DNA from: Bacteroidetes bacterium SW_9_63_38
GTDB lineage: Bacteria > Bacteroidota > Rhodothermia > Rhodothermales > Salinibacteraceae
DNA length: 64,000 bases
Direction: 5' to 3'
Assembly (NCBI GenBank): GCA_003022435.1
Contig: PXUA01000002.1
Location: 34,684-98,683, forward strand
This document shows positions 7,920-15,992 of the stretch, one piece after another; positions within the stretch are counted from its first letter, which is position 1, and every line of letters starts with the position of its first letter. The notes under the pieces are model-generated. The model had not been told where the DNA came from and did no database searches. It saw only the letters and a list, made by a program, of their open reading frames with translations. The position numbers were made by a program, and so were the translations under genes.

Positions 7920-8951
7920 CTACTGCTCCAAAGCGGGATCAGATGGCTTCTGCTTCTCCTGCCCGCCTCCATCCGAAGCGACATTCATTTCCGCAACCAC
8001 GTCCCGCAAAATATCTTCCAACGAGTGGGACGGGGCAAAATCGACAGTATCTTGCAGTTTCGTAATATCCGGCGTCCGTCGCCTCATATCCTCAAACCCC
8101 GGGCCGTACACCTCGTCGTACGGCACGTGTGTAATGGTGGACGACGATCCTACCCGATTCTTTACGCGCTCGGCCAGACGATTAATCGATACTTCCTCCG
8201 GACGCCCGACGTTGAACACCTCACCCTCGGCCGCCGGTTCGTTCAGAAGCCGCCGGACCGCCCGCACGGCATCGTGCACGTGCGTGAAGCACCGCGTCTG
8301 GGTCCCGTCGCCGTACACCTGAATGGGCCGCTCCTCAAGAGCACGCTCCACAAAATTCGGAATCACCATCCCGTACCGGCTGCTCTGCCCCGGCCCGACG
8401 GTGTTGAAGAAGCGAACGCAGATGACAGGAAGGTCGTATTCATCATAGTAGGCCTGGGCCAAAAACTCATCCATGGCCTTCGAGCACGCGTAGGCCCAGC
8501 GCCGCTTGCTCGTCGTCCCCAGCGTCCAGTCGCCGTCTTCGCTCAGCGCGTCGAGCGACGGGTTCGTCTGCATCGCCTTGCCGTAGATTTCCGAGGTCGA
8601 CGCCAGGAGCGTCTTCTTGTCGTGGTAGCGGGCCATCTGTAGCACATTTTCCGTGCCGCCGACATTCGTCTGGATCGTCTCGACGGGCTTCTCCATGACC
8701 CGTTTTACCCCCACCGCGGCGGCCAGATGCACGATGCGATCACAGGACTCCACGCACTGCTCCAGCGTGTGCTCGTTGAGGACGTTTCCGATGGTCAGCG
8801 TGAACGCATCGTCCCCGGTCCACTGCTGCACGTTGTCGCGGCGGCCCGTCGACAAATTGTCGAGCACGTGCACCTCGTGCCCGTCATCCAGAAGACATTT
8901 TGTCAAGTGACTACCGATAAAGCCAGCGCCGCCGGTGATGAGGTAACGCAT
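7920..8951 (-). CDS. NAD-dependent nucleotide-sugar epimerase/dehydratase
   Basis: 343 residues, extended SDR family. N-terminal GGAGFIGSHL is the NAD loop, followed by VLDNLSTGRR and IVHLAAAVGV. The catalytic set is S-T-S...YACSK (YxxxK in WAYACSKAMDE), then FFNTVGPGQSSRYGMVIPNFV. This resembles UDP-glucose 4-epimerase/UDP-glucuronate decarboxylase relatives. The last 20 or so residues are polar and variable. It lies 101 bp before the WecA-like gene on the same strand. The substrate (UDP-Glc, UDP-GlcNAc or UDP-GlcA) is not resolved. Confidence 0.9.
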   Translation of the reverse strand: MRYLITGGAGFIGSHLTKCLLDDGHEVHVLDNLSTGRRDNVQQWTGDDAFTLTIGNVLNEHTLEQCVESCDRIVHLAAAVGVKRVMEKPVETIQTNVGGTENVLQMARYHDKKTLLASTSEIYGKAMQTNPSLDALSEDGDWTLGTTSKRRWAYACSKAMDEFLAQAYYDEYDLPVICVRFFNTVGPGQSSRYGMVIPNFVERALEERPIQVYGDGTQTRCFTHVHDAVRAVRRLLNEPAAEGEVFNVGRPEEVSINRLAERVKNRVGSSSTITHVPYDEVYGPGFEDMRRRTPDITKLQDTVDFAPSHSLEDILRDVVAEMNVASDGGGQEKQKPSDPALEQ

Positions 8952-9099
8952 GCGAGAAAGTGGCCCTGGGCGCTGAAGACTGCGTCAAGAAATATTTTGT
9001 AACACCATCCACATAGTAGGCGACAGCGCTCAAAAACGGAAACACAGGCCGCGGACATTCACAGAGGATCTAACTCTGCCCTCCTTCAAGAAGACAATT

Positions 9100-9309
9100 T
9101 CATCTTTCTCTACGATAGGTACAGGAGAGCGGTAGCGCACAGCGTTCTTGGACTGTCGCCAACGCGAGCTGCTCCGCATCGCTCGTACCCAGCATCCCTT
9201 CCTCGTGCGCTGTACGGACACCGTACTCGTGTCCCTGAAGAATATCGGCAACCCGCACCGAAACGTCTTCGTCCAGATAGAGCTTGGCAAAGAGGCGTGG
9301 TGCATCCAT
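9100..9309 (-). pseudogene. Truncated DUF5615 (PIN-like) toxin-type protein
   Basis: Starts MDAPRLFAKLYLDEDVSVRVADIL, the N-terminal part of the DUF5615/Mut7-C PIN-like fold (the LDED acidic motif). It continues through HEYGVRTAHEEGMLGTSDAEQLALAT and then loses similarity, ending in CALPLSCTYRRER after 69 residues. Family members run to roughly 110-120 residues with an LTHNRxDF-like second acidic motif, which is missing. It starts 18 bp after the DUF433 gene stop, the usual pairing of these families. Probably inactive. Confidence 0.6.
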
Positions 9310-9326
9310 GGACCTTCCCACTAGGA

Positions 9327-9665
9327 CTACGAGACATTTCCGCTGCTGAGATTCTGGGCGAGCTCTTCGCCCGAGCAAGCCGTCCCGACTCGGTCCGCTG
9401 AGATCTGATTGCGCTCAGTGGATGTGTTAATTTCTTCCTGATGATCGCTGTAATACGTGAGCGCAGCAAAGACGTGCGAAAGCGTCAAATGAGGCAGATC
9501 CCGCGGAATCTCTTCGGGCACGGTCCCTGCCCGCCACACCTCAACGATAGCGCGAACGGGCGTGCGCGTCCCTTCGATGATCGGCTCTCCACTGAGCACG
9601 TCATCGCGACGGGTGATGTATTTGTATTGTGTGGCCTGTGCCATGGACAGGACCTGCTGCTTCAC
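9327..9665 (-). CDS. DUF433 domain protein (antitoxin-type partner of DUF5615)
   Basis: 112 residues. The DUF433 signature is clear: YITRRDDVLSGEPIIEGTRTPVRAIVEVWRAG, then EEIPRDLPHLTLSHVFAALTYYSDHQEEIN. DUF433 is a small winged-helix-like domain usually encoded just upstream of DUF5615 PIN-like proteins, and this pair sits exactly so. The tail after EEIN (about 30 residues) is unusual for the family. MAQATQYKY (ATG at 9644) is an alternative start. Antitoxin function is inferred from context; its toxin partner is truncated. Confidence 0.72.
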   Translation of the reverse strand: MKQQVLSMAQATQYKYITRRDDVLSGEPIIEGTRTPVRAIVEVWRAGTVPEEIPRDLPHLTLSHVFAALTYYSDHQEEINTSTERNQISADRVGTACSGEELAQNLSSGNVS

Positions 9666-10061
9666 TTTATGAATCGCTACCTTTTAGACGGGGACTTTCT
9701 GGGTGAGTTGCAATCCGTCTCTCCTCGTTTCCCAGATGTCGTCTTGATCGCCCCACCCTCCCTCCCGCCTCGACCCGGTAGCGCTTACTGATACGTGAAT
9801 GGGTTCTTAAAGACGATTCCGACCAGTAGCGGACCACGGTGCTCCCCGTAGGAGAGAATAAAGTTTACCTACCCGTGCACGGATCAGTAAGCCCCCACAC
9901 TTGCCCATTCTCCACTCTCACGCCCCCACGCCCCGAGTCACACCTCCAGCACCGGCCGGTCCGCATGATAGTCTTTCATCCAGTCGGCAAAGACCTGCGG
10001 GCCTTCCTCGATCGGGGTCTCCGGCGCCCAGTCCAACAGGGCCTTCGCCTTCGAAATGTCG

Positions 10062-10099
10062 GCGCCCCGACCAACGGGAGGAAGTAGTCTCCGGGCTGC
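10062..10099 (-). repeat. 38-bp ACTTCCTC-type interspersed repeat
   Basis: Inserted in the epimerase pseudogene between sequence matching GAAATGTCCGC and GTAGGTGCG of the intact gene. In the minus reading it starts GCAGCCCGGAGACTACTTCC and ends in GGGGCGC. Only 4 of 38 bases differ from the copy inside the reductase intein at 1131-1168. Confidence 0.78.
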
Positions 10100-10134
10100 G
10101 TACATGCGTTCTACATCGCCGGGCTGCGTGGGGA

Positions 10135-10204
10135 GCACTCTAAAAGTACCTCCTCGTTTCACTCGGGGTGCACTCTAAAAGTACTTCCTCGTTTCACTCG
10201 GGGC
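10135..10204 (+). repeat. Two tandem 35-bp repeats (GCACTCTAAAAGTACTTCCT type)
   Basis: Units begin at 10135 and 10170, exactly 35 bp apart, and differ at only a few bases. Each runs GCACTCTAAAAGTAC-Y-TCCTC, then GTTTCACTCGGGG. They replace about 10 bases of the intact epimerase sequence. The reverse complement closely matches the 35-bp tandem repeat at the right end of the window (63921 onward), more than 53 kb away. Confidence 0.8.
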
Positions 10205-10282
10205 GCTGTTCGATCTCCGGCGTAATGTCCATCGCATCGGCAGTGCCGGAAATGAGGTCCTTGAGCTGCGTCGTCTCCGAGC

Positions 10283-10338
10283 CTCAGCCCAGGACTACTT
10301 CCTCCTTGGCACTCTCCCGAGTGCCTGCGTCAGGGCGC
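10283..10338 (+). repeat. 56-bp ACTTCCTC-type repeat with internal hairpin
   Basis: Inserted between CTCCGAGCC and CAGGTTGAT of the epimerase alignment. Runs CAGCCCAGGACTACTTCCTC, then a perfect hairpin GGCACTC-tccc-GAGTGCC (10308-10325), then an end of GCGTCAGGGCGCC. It shares the CAGCCC/ACTTCCTC head and GGGCGCC tail with the other copies; only the central hairpin differs. Confidence 0.7.
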
Positions 10339-10410
10339 CCAGGTTGATAATCTCGTACTCCGGCTCGTCCAGCGAAGTCGTTCGGTGGAGGCTTCGCACA
10401 ATCCCGTCGC

Positions 10411-10509
10411 TACCGATCCGTGAAGCAAACCATGATGAAAATTACTGCTTATATGAAGCACGGTCCCCCTCTCTGCGAAAGTCTCTTCAACGTTTACGAC
10501 GGATCGGTA
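10411..10509. mobile_element. MITE-like element, 99 bp, 11-bp perfect terminal inverted repeats
   Basis: Starts TACCGATCCGT and ends ACGGATCGGTA, exact inverted repeats. The AT-rich interior has no coding frame. It interrupts the epimerase pseudogene at a position where the intact gene has no such sequence. A related element lies at 10791-10894. No clear target-site duplication, though GTCG occurs close to both ends. Confidence 0.72.
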
Positions 10510-10598
10510 CTGTCGGCCACGTAGGTGTAGTCGCGGCGCGAGGTGCCGTCGCCGTACATCGTGATGGGCTGGTCCGTCAGCAACTGGCGGGCGAACTT

Positions 10599-10704
10599 GC
10601 GCCCCAAGAGCACTTCCTCGCTGGAGATCTGGGATCTCCTCGCTCAGGGCGCAGCCCAAGACTACTTCCTCGCTGGAGATCTGGGATCTCCTCGCTCAGG
10701 GCGC
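10599..10704 (+). repeat. Two tandem 52-bp ACTTCCTC-type repeats
   Basis: Two copies 52 bp apart share ACTTCCTCGC, the palindrome GGAGATC-tgg-GATCTCC and TCGCTCAGGGCGC. The first begins GCGCCCCAAGAGC, the second GCAGCCCAAGACT, so the head varies. They lie in the epimerase pseudogene just before CTGCGGGGGCC. Confidence 0.8.
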
Positions 10705-10712
10705 TGCGGGGG

Positions 10713-10760
10713 CCGCATCCGCGACGGCTGTCGGGATACTTCTTCCCTCCGGTCGGGGCG
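10713..10760 (+). repeat. Degenerate ACTTCCTC-type repeat
   Basis: An insertion ending ATACTTCTTCCCTCCGGTCG then GGGCG, between GGGGGCC and GTAGACGGTG of the epimerase alignment. Its CTCCGGTCGG segment matches the copy in the reductase intein. The left end is uncertain. Confidence 0.55.
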
Positions 10761-10790
10761 TAGACGGTGAAGAAACGCAGGCAGTGGATC

Positions 10791-10894
10791 CACCAATCCG
10801 TGAAGGAGCTTCAAGCTTCCGGGGGTCGTTCTTATCGGGACGCGGTCCCTCTCAGTCGGATTGATACGAAAATGTGCTTGGTTACGGATTGGTG
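10791..10894. mobile_element. MITE-like element, 104 bp, 11-bp perfect terminal inverted repeats
   Basis: Starts CACCAATCCGT and ends ACGGATTGGTG. Related to the element at 10411 by its ends (consensus YACCRATCCGTGAAG) and by a shared internal CGGTCCC-CTCTC segment. It interrupts the epimerase pseudogene after GCAGGCAGTGG. No coding frame. Confidence 0.72.
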
Positions 10895-11123
10895 CTGTTG
10901 TAGAGGTGGTGAAACGTGTGGGCCAGCAGCTCGCCGGACCGCTTCGTCGCCGCGTAGGGCGAGATGGGGGGTTCCCCCCGATCGTTCTCCAGGAAAACGG
11001 GACCATGTCCGTGCTGCCGCAGACAAACGAGGAGGGGTTTGGTTGGATAAGTCGACGCACTCTTTGGCACCTTCCAACATCGACTGCATTCCGTCAACGG
11101 TGCAAGAAATGAACATCCGTGTT

Positions 11124-11573
11124 CTACTCTTCTCCGGATGTCCCGTCCGCTTCCATCAATGTGATCTCTATACCAAACTCGTCTCCGGCGTCCGCCATTC
11201 CATGATCGGCAGTCAACACCGGAAGATTGCGGCCGTCGGCCGCAGCAAGACGCAATGCATCCAGGGTCCGAAGCGCGGTCTCGTTCGCCGCCATCCATTG
11301 TCGAGCCCGAACGTACTCGTCCTGTTCAATCGGCACGATCTCGTACAGTCCCCTTCGCACATGTGTGCGGAAGAGATTTTGCACGCGTTCGGCATCGTTG
11401 GCCGACAACTCTCGTCGCCGCGTCTTTTTCGCCAACGCCGAATGCAGCTCGACATCGGTGAGCCGACTGATGACCGGCGGGCGGAGCCGACGGAGATGCT
11501 GTTCTGCCTGCTCACTCAACGGTTCAGGACAGTAATATGCAGCCAGGATACTGGTATCAACGTATCGGGTCAA
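11124..11573 (-). CDS. PIN-domain ribonuclease toxin (VapC-like)
   Basis: 149 residues. Starts [21 protein letters not shown] with the first PIN acidic residue in YVDTS. A conserved Glu follows in [10 protein letters not shown], and [12 protein letters not shown] and [14 protein letters not shown] carry the remaining acidic residues. All the usual PIN Asp/Glu positions are present, so the toxin appears intact. Family members cleave RNA and are held inactive by the cognate antitoxin. The start overlaps the antitoxin stop by 4 bp (ATGA), implying translational coupling. The pair sits between the intact epimerase gene and its decayed copy. Confidence 0.85.
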   Translation of the reverse strand: MTRYVDTSILAAYYCPEPLSEQAEQHLRRLRPPVISRLTDVELHSALAKKTRRRELSANDAERVQNLFRTHVRRGLYEIVPIEQDEYVRARQWMAANETALRTLDALRLAAADGRNLPVLTADHGMADAGDEFGIEITLMEADGTSGEE

Positions 11574-11809
11574 TATCTTTCGTCGTCTCGGCGGCGTTGC
11601 ACGTTTTCACGGAGCGGAGCTCCCTCCACTTGCAGTTCTTCCCTCCACTCGCTGAGGGATGGTAGTGTGTTCCCGTCCGTTCCCTCCGTTGGATGAAGGC
11701 GAATCGGAGGGCGACCGGACCGGGTAATAAGAATCGTTTCCCCCTTCTCCGCACGATCAAGGAGACTCTCAAGACAGCCTTGCGCCTCTTGAACAGGGAT
11801 CTGTGTCAT
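11570..11809 (-). CDS. Phd/YefM-type antitoxin
   Basis: 79 residues. The Phd/YefM N-terminal DNA-binding fold is visible: MTQIPVQEAQGCLESLLDRAEKGETILITRSGRPPIRL. The hydrophilic C-terminal part (WREELQVEGAPLRENVQRR) is the likely toxin-binding tail. It precedes and overlaps the PIN toxin gene by 4 bp. Such antitoxins usually repress their own promoter, which would lie in 11810-11940, but I could not pick out an operator. Confidence 0.8.
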   Translation of the reverse strand: MTQIPVQEAQGCLESLLDRAEKGETILITRSGRPPIRLHPTEGTDGNTLPSLSEWREELQVEGAPLRENVQRRRDDERY

Positions 11810-11940
11810 AACAGCCTTCGATAATCAATTCGCTGCCCCTCTTCCTACGATTTTCTCTCTTCAAGAGAGTAGGTATTCGGCGTAAACCTACAAGACTATA
11901 TCGACCAAACGTCCATTTGCTCCACGCGTGTCCCAAATGG

Positions 11941-12924
11941 CTACACCTCCAGCACCGGCCGATCCGCGTAGTAGGACTTGACCCAGTCCGCAAACTTTTG
12001 GAGACCCTCGTCAATAGTGGTGTCCGGCACCCAATCGAGCAGATCGCGGGCCTTCGAAATGTCCGCGTAGGTGCGTTCAACATCGCCGGGCTGGGTCGGC
12101 AACTGCTTGATCTCAGGCTCGATGCCCATCGCGTCCCCGATCCCCGCAATCAGGTCTTTGAGCTGCGTGGTCTCCGATCCGCCGAGGTTGATGATCTCGT
12201 ACTCGGGGTCGTCGAGGGATGTCGCGCGGTGGAGACTCTTTACGATGCCGTCGACGATGTCGTCGACGAACGTGTAGTCGCGACGCGAGGTGCCGTCGCC
12301 GTACATCGTGATGGGCTGATCCGTGAGGAGCTGCCGGGCAAACTTGTGGATCGCCAGGTCCGGCCGCTGACGGGGGCCGTACACGGTGAAGAAGCGCAGG
12401 CAGTGGGTCGTGATGTCATAGAGGTGGTGGAACGTGTGCGCCAGCAGCTCGCCGGATCGCTTCGTGGCGGCGTAGGGCGAGATGGGGTGCTCGACCCGGT
12501 CGTCCTCCGCGAAGGGCACCGTGTCGTTGTTGCCGTAGACCGACGAGGAGGAGCCGTAGATGAACGTGTCGATGCCCAGCTCCTGGGCGACCTCCAACAT
12601 CGACTGCGTGCCGCCGACGTTCGTGCGCTCGTAGGCCACCGGCGTCTCGATGGACGGCCGCACGCCCGCCTTCGCGGCGAGGTGGACGATCGCGTCCACG
12701 TTCCGGGCGTGCAGGGCGTGCAGGATGGCGTCGGTGTTGCAGATGTCGGTCTCGATGAGCGTGAATCGATCCCGTGGAAAATCTTCAATCCCCTCCTCCT
12801 TGATGGCACGTGGATAAAACGGATCGAAGTTGTCTATAGCCGTGACACGGTGGCCGTCGTTCAGAAGGCGACGACACAGATGCCCGCCGATGAAGCCGGC
12901 CCCGCCGGTGACGCAAACGTGCAT
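11941..12924 (-). CDS. UDP-glucuronate 4-epimerase-like NAD-dependent epimerase
   Basis: Predicted to interconvert UDP-glucuronate and UDP-galacturonate for polysaccharide synthesis. 327 residues from [20 protein letters not shown] (ATG at 12924). The frame is open to 12975, but the extension lacks family character and the NAD loop should be N-terminal. Other motifs: [49 protein letters not shown] (catalytic YxxxK), [17 protein letters not shown] and [16 protein letters not shown]. The PFYxxxxKE and RPDLAI motifs are typical of UDP-GlcA 4-epimerases. Intact parent of the pseudogene at 9938-11100. Confidence 0.92.
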   Translation of the reverse strand: MHVCVTGGAGFIGGHLCRRLLNDGHRVTAIDNFDPFYPRAIKEEGIEDFPRDRFTLIETDICNTDAILHALHARNVDAIVHLAAKAGVRPSIETPVAYERTNVGGTQSMLEVAQELGIDTFIYGSSSSVYGNNDTVPFAEDDRVEHPISPYAATKRSGELLAHTFHHLYDITTHCLRFFTVYGPRQRPDLAIHKFARQLLTDQPITMYGDGTSRRDYTFVDDIVDGIVKSLHRATSLDDPEYEIINLGGSETTQLKDLIAGIGDAMGIEPEIKQLPTQPGDVERTYADISKARDLLDWVPDTTIDEGLQKFADWVKSYYADRPVLEV

Positions 12925-12978
12925 AAGTGGATTGAAATGGGTTGGGCAAACATGACGAAAGGACCTGACGAACAAAGT

Positions 12979-13300
12979 CTATGCGACGGCCGGGAGGGAT
13001 TCCCCGTATTCGTGATGAAGATGCCACTCCACCGTCTTCCGGAGCGCCTCCTCATTGGAAACCGGCTGCTCGAACCCTTCGTCGCGAATCTTGCTCGCGT
13101 CGAAGTTCGTCGAACGGTTAAATTTCTCGATGCGGGCGGCGGTGATGGGAAATGAGCAAAGCGAATTCACACCAGTAAAGTCGATGCCCGTGAGGTCCGC
13201 TGGTGAAATCGGGGACCGCGGCGATGGGCGACGCCACACTTAACGGGATGTGCCGCAAGGGAGGCGTTCGACCGAGCATCTCGTAGATGGCTGATGGATA
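12979..13300 (-). pseudogene. C-terminal remnant of another NAD-dependent epimerase/dehydratase
   Basis: The minus strand encodes AIYEMLGRTPPLRHIPLSVA in one frame, then, after a frameshift near 13200, ADLTGIDFTGVNSLCSFPITAARIEKFNRS and FDASKIRDEGFEQPVSNEEALRKTVEWHLHHEYGE in another. This is the characteristic end of extended SDR proteins (F-D-xx-K-I-R-x-x-G-F, then a helix and VEWH). The NAD-binding half is absent. It begins 55 bp upstream of the intact epimerase start. Confidence 0.65.
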
Positions 13301-13340
13301 AGCCGATTGGAACCTGGAGAGAAAGTAAAGAGATACAGAT

Positions 13341-14492
13341 TTACGCTCTTTTCTCTACCCCATTGGACTCCAGGAGCTCATCGTACACGTCCATCGTATC
13401 TTGAACGACACGTTCTAAAGAGAATTCGTCTTCGACGAGCCGTCGCCCGTACGCTCCCATTTCAGTACGTTCTTCGGGACTTGAGATTACTTCTCTCAGT
13501 GCTACAGCGAGAGATTCCGAATCCTTCGGTGGGACGAGACACCCATTTTTCCCATCGTGAACAATTTCTCTGCAGCCCGGCATATCCGTCGTAACGATGG
13601 GTCGCTCACAGGCCGCAGCCTCAATGAGCACTTTGGGAACACCTTCCCGGTAGTAGGAAGGCAAGCACACGATGTGGGTATTTGCAAAAACGGAGGGCAT
13701 ATCCTCCTGAAACCCCCACCACTCGACCGGCCCTTCTTCGTCCCAGGCCTTCAGTTGATCTTCGGGTACGGCATTGGGATTGAGGGGATCGCTTTTGCCA
13801 ACGAGAGCAAACCGTGCATCGATACCCTTCTGCTTCAAGAGACGCGCCGCTTCGACAAATTCCCTCACGCCTTTGTCCCAAACGAGCCGCGAGGCGAGAA
13901 TGACAATAGGTGGTCCCTCCGACTGCGGCGCAGACTCGAAGGTGCTCACATCAACGCCTGATCCTTTGATGAGGCGCACCTGATCCCGATTTAGTACTCC
14001 CCGTTCCACGAACTCGTCAATGTTATCAGGATTCTGGAAAATAGTGCGCGAATGGGGATGACCAAAACCGAATCGTGCGATCTGAAAGACGATCCAGCGC
14101 ACGAGTCGAATTTTAGGAGTTTCAGATGAGAAGAGGTGGCCAAGGCCGGTGAAAGCGTTCACAACACGAGGAATCCGAGCGATACGGGCGGCAATGCCCC
14201 CGTAGAGTATGCCCTTGAAGGCAATGTGATGGACCAATCTCGGTCGAACTTCACGATAGAGCTGTACGAGATGAATCAGTGTCCGGAGTTCTTGAATAGG
14301 ATTCAGGCTTTTGCCCTCAAGCTCCAATTCGTGCCAAACCAGACCCTCTGATTTCAAATTGGACACATATGGATCTCGCGGGGTAGCAACATGAACCTCC
14401 AAGCCACACTCCTGAGCCGCATGCGCAATAGGCATACGGTGCGAAAAAAAGAACTCAGCCCGATTCGCAACAAAGAGGACTTTTTTTCTCAC
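13341..14492 (-). CDS. Glycosyltransferase family 4 (PglA-like)
   Basis: 383 residues, GT-B fold. N-terminal domain: KVLFVANRAEFFFSHRMPIA and VHHIAFKGILYGGIAARIARIPRVVNAFTGLGH, a segment typical of PglA-type transferases that extend a lipid-linked sugar. C-terminal donor domain: LASRLVWDKGVREFVEAARLL, then PSYYREGVPKVLIEAAACERPIVTTDMPGCREIV with the E-x7-E motif of GT4. It probably adds an early N-acetylhexosamine to the undecaprenyl-linked repeat unit; the sugar is not determined. The IS3 remnant lies just upstream. Confidence 0.9.
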   Translation of the reverse strand: MRKKVLFVANRAEFFFSHRMPIAHAAQECGLEVHVATPRDPYVSNLKSEGLVWHELELEGKSLNPIQELRTLIHLVQLYREVRPRLVHHIAFKGILYGGIAARIARIPRVVNAFTGLGHLFSSETPKIRLVRWIVFQIARFGFGHPHSRTIFQNPDNIDEFVERGVLNRDQVRLIKGSGVDVSTFESAPQSEGPPIVILASRLVWDKGVREFVEAARLLKQKGIDARFALVGKSDPLNPNAVPEDQLKAWDEEGPVEWWGFQEDMPSVFANTHIVCLPSYYREGVPKVLIEAAACERPIVTTDMPGCREIVHDGKNGCLVPPKDSESLAVALREVISSPEERTEMGAYGRRLVEDEFSLERVVQDTMDVYDELLESNGVEKRA

Positions 14493-14550
14493 AGCAAATT
14501 AGTGTTGACTCGATAAAGTGGACAGTCGCTTTTGCCAGGATATTCCGCTC

Positions 14551-14739
14551 CTACTTCATCTGACGCAGCTTCTTGAGCAGCTCGCGAAGCTCTTTCCGCC
14601 CATCGGTGGAGTGCCCCTCAGTGCTTTTAGCCTTATCTCGATCAGCTTGTTTTACCCAACTTCGAATGGTCGGCTCGGTTGGCTTGAACTCCGCGGCCAG
14701 ATCCGCAGGCGTTCGCCCGTTCCAAACAATCTTGCCAGC
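14551..14739 (-). pseudogene. IS3-family transposase orfA remnant
   Basis: A short frame with no start codon, closed by a stop on each side, encodes RTPADLAAEFKPTEPTIRSW then VKQADRDKAKSTEGHSTDGRKELRELLKKLRQM. This matches IS3 OrfA helix-turn-helix proteins (AxEFxxTxxTIxxWVKQAD) followed by the start of the leucine-zipper helix. No orfB or terminal repeats were found nearby. Confidence 0.72.
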
Positions 14740-14840
14740 CTAATCTCTAAGTTTCCGCGTGTACAGTAGACATGTTCTTCGTATGGTCGAGAAGGCATGA
14801 TTACCATGGAGTGCGTTTCGTCATTTTTGCACAAGTAAGT

Positions 14841-15992
14841 TTAAACCAAGAGATAAACATTATCAAATACTTCCTCATACAAGTCTACTACCTCCGGTAG
14901 TGAGTAATTTTCTTTCATATAAGACCTTCCTTCTTTTCCCAAATTGGTACGACAAAATTCATTTAAGGCAAGCTTCTCAACGATAGACGTAAGGTTTTCC
15001 ATAGAGCCAGCTCGCATTCCGCCTATCTCATTTTCAAGAAGCCCATCAAGATCAAAGTAAAGCGAGACGACAGGTGTCTCGTAACGCCAAGCCTCAAGGA
15101 AAGTATTAGGAAAACCCTCATATTCGGAGGTGTTGACAAGCAGTTTTGCCGTTCTGTAGTACCCATGCACTTTATCCGGATCAACTTCCCCTTTAAACTC
15201 CAGATTTTCTACCATATATGCTTTCTGCCGCAATTTATCGTGAACATTTTCTTTTCCTTCAATCGGCTGCGAGATCATCGTGAAGTTAATATCTGGAAGG
15301 CGCTTCGCAAGCTCAATAAAAAGATTCGGGTTCTTCTTTTTCGGATCACTGCTACCAACCCACAAAACGTGGCCTCTATCTTCTGGGGGATGCAGTTCAC
15401 CAGCATCAGGTAGGTCGTAGCCATTTGGTATTTGAAACGCCTCAACTCCAAAATTCTCCATCAGAAGGAAGCTTTGGCACTCAGTTTGTGTGATTACTGC
15501 GTCCGCACCGCTGACTGCAAGACTGTAAAACGGCAAGAAGAAAGCAGGGTACCGATTCTTCAGGTATGAGAAGTCTACATCTGAGTCGTTGGCAACTCGG
15601 AAGACGAATCGGGCCCGAAGAGTCTTACAAATCAGGAAAGTGGCTGCTGCTAAACGTGGTGCGCCGCGTACAACATACACGTCGGAAGATAAATTCACCA
15701 TTGCTGAGAAAAGCCCGTATAAAGACTTTATAATTGACGGTATACCAGATATACTTCCCGAAACACCCTCTACTAGCTTAATGCCATCTACTACGTTTGT
15801 ATCCTTACCGTTATAATTATCCACAATAGCTGAGATATCATAACCCCTATCAGACATTTCACTGTACACCATGCTTTGCTGACGCTGTGCCCCGCCAGCA
15901 CTTGCCGTTGAATTTTTTATCAAGTATGCAGTAACTTTTGGTGACACTACGCATATTTCTAAATTACGTTTTGGACTATTCTCGGCTTCCAT
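14841..15992 (-). CDS. Glycosyltransferase family 4
   Basis: 383 residues. N-terminal acceptor domain with SASAGGAQRQQSMVYSEMSDRGYDI and DVYVVRGAPRLAAATFLICK. C-terminal GT4 nucleotide-sugar domain with HVLWVGSSDPKKKNPNLFIELAKRLPDI and then NTSEYEGFPNTFLEAWRYETPVV, where the Glu residues of the EGFPNTFLE motif contact the donor. The coding sequence is visibly more AT-rich than the flanking housekeeping genes, as are the next genes to about 20 kb, which suggests horizontal exchange within the locus. Its start overlaps the end of the polymerase/ligase gene by 17 bp. Sugar specificity unknown. Confidence 0.88.
   Translation of the reverse strand: MEAENSPKRNLEICVVSPKVTAYLIKNSTASAGGAQRQQSMVYSEMSDRGYDISAIVDNYNGKDTNVVDGIKLVEGVSGSISGIPSIIKSLYGLFSAMVNLSSDVYVVRGAPRLAAATFLICKTLRARFVFRVANDSDVDFSYLKNRYPAFFLPFYSLAVSGADAVITQTECQSFLLMENFGVEAFQIPNGYDLPDAGELHPPEDRGHVLWVGSSDPKKKNPNLFIELAKRLPDINFTMISQPIEGKENVHDKLRQKAYMVENLEFKGEVDPDKVHGYYRTAKLLVNTSEYEGFPNTFLEAWRYETPVVSLYFDLDGLLENEIGGMRAGSMENLTSIVEKLALNEFCRTNLGKEGRSYMKENYSLPEVVDLYEEVFDNVYLLV

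Larger units (their letters stand above)
9938..11100 (-). pseudogene. Decayed copy of the UDP-glucuronate epimerase gene, broken by several short insertions
   Basis: Aligns along its length with the intact epimerase at 11941-12924: C-terminal residues [15 protein letters not shown], then the stretch around GTAGTCGCGGCGCGAGGTGC (10529 onward), then the [19 protein letters not shown] region. The N-terminal third is missing. The alignment is interrupted by at least six inserted blocks, listed separately: repeats near 10062, 10135, 10283, 10599 and 10713, and MITE-like elements at 10411 and 10791. Several frames are broken, so no product is expected. It probably arose as a duplication of the intact gene, with the toxin-antitoxin pair lying between the copies. 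Confidence 0.85.
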
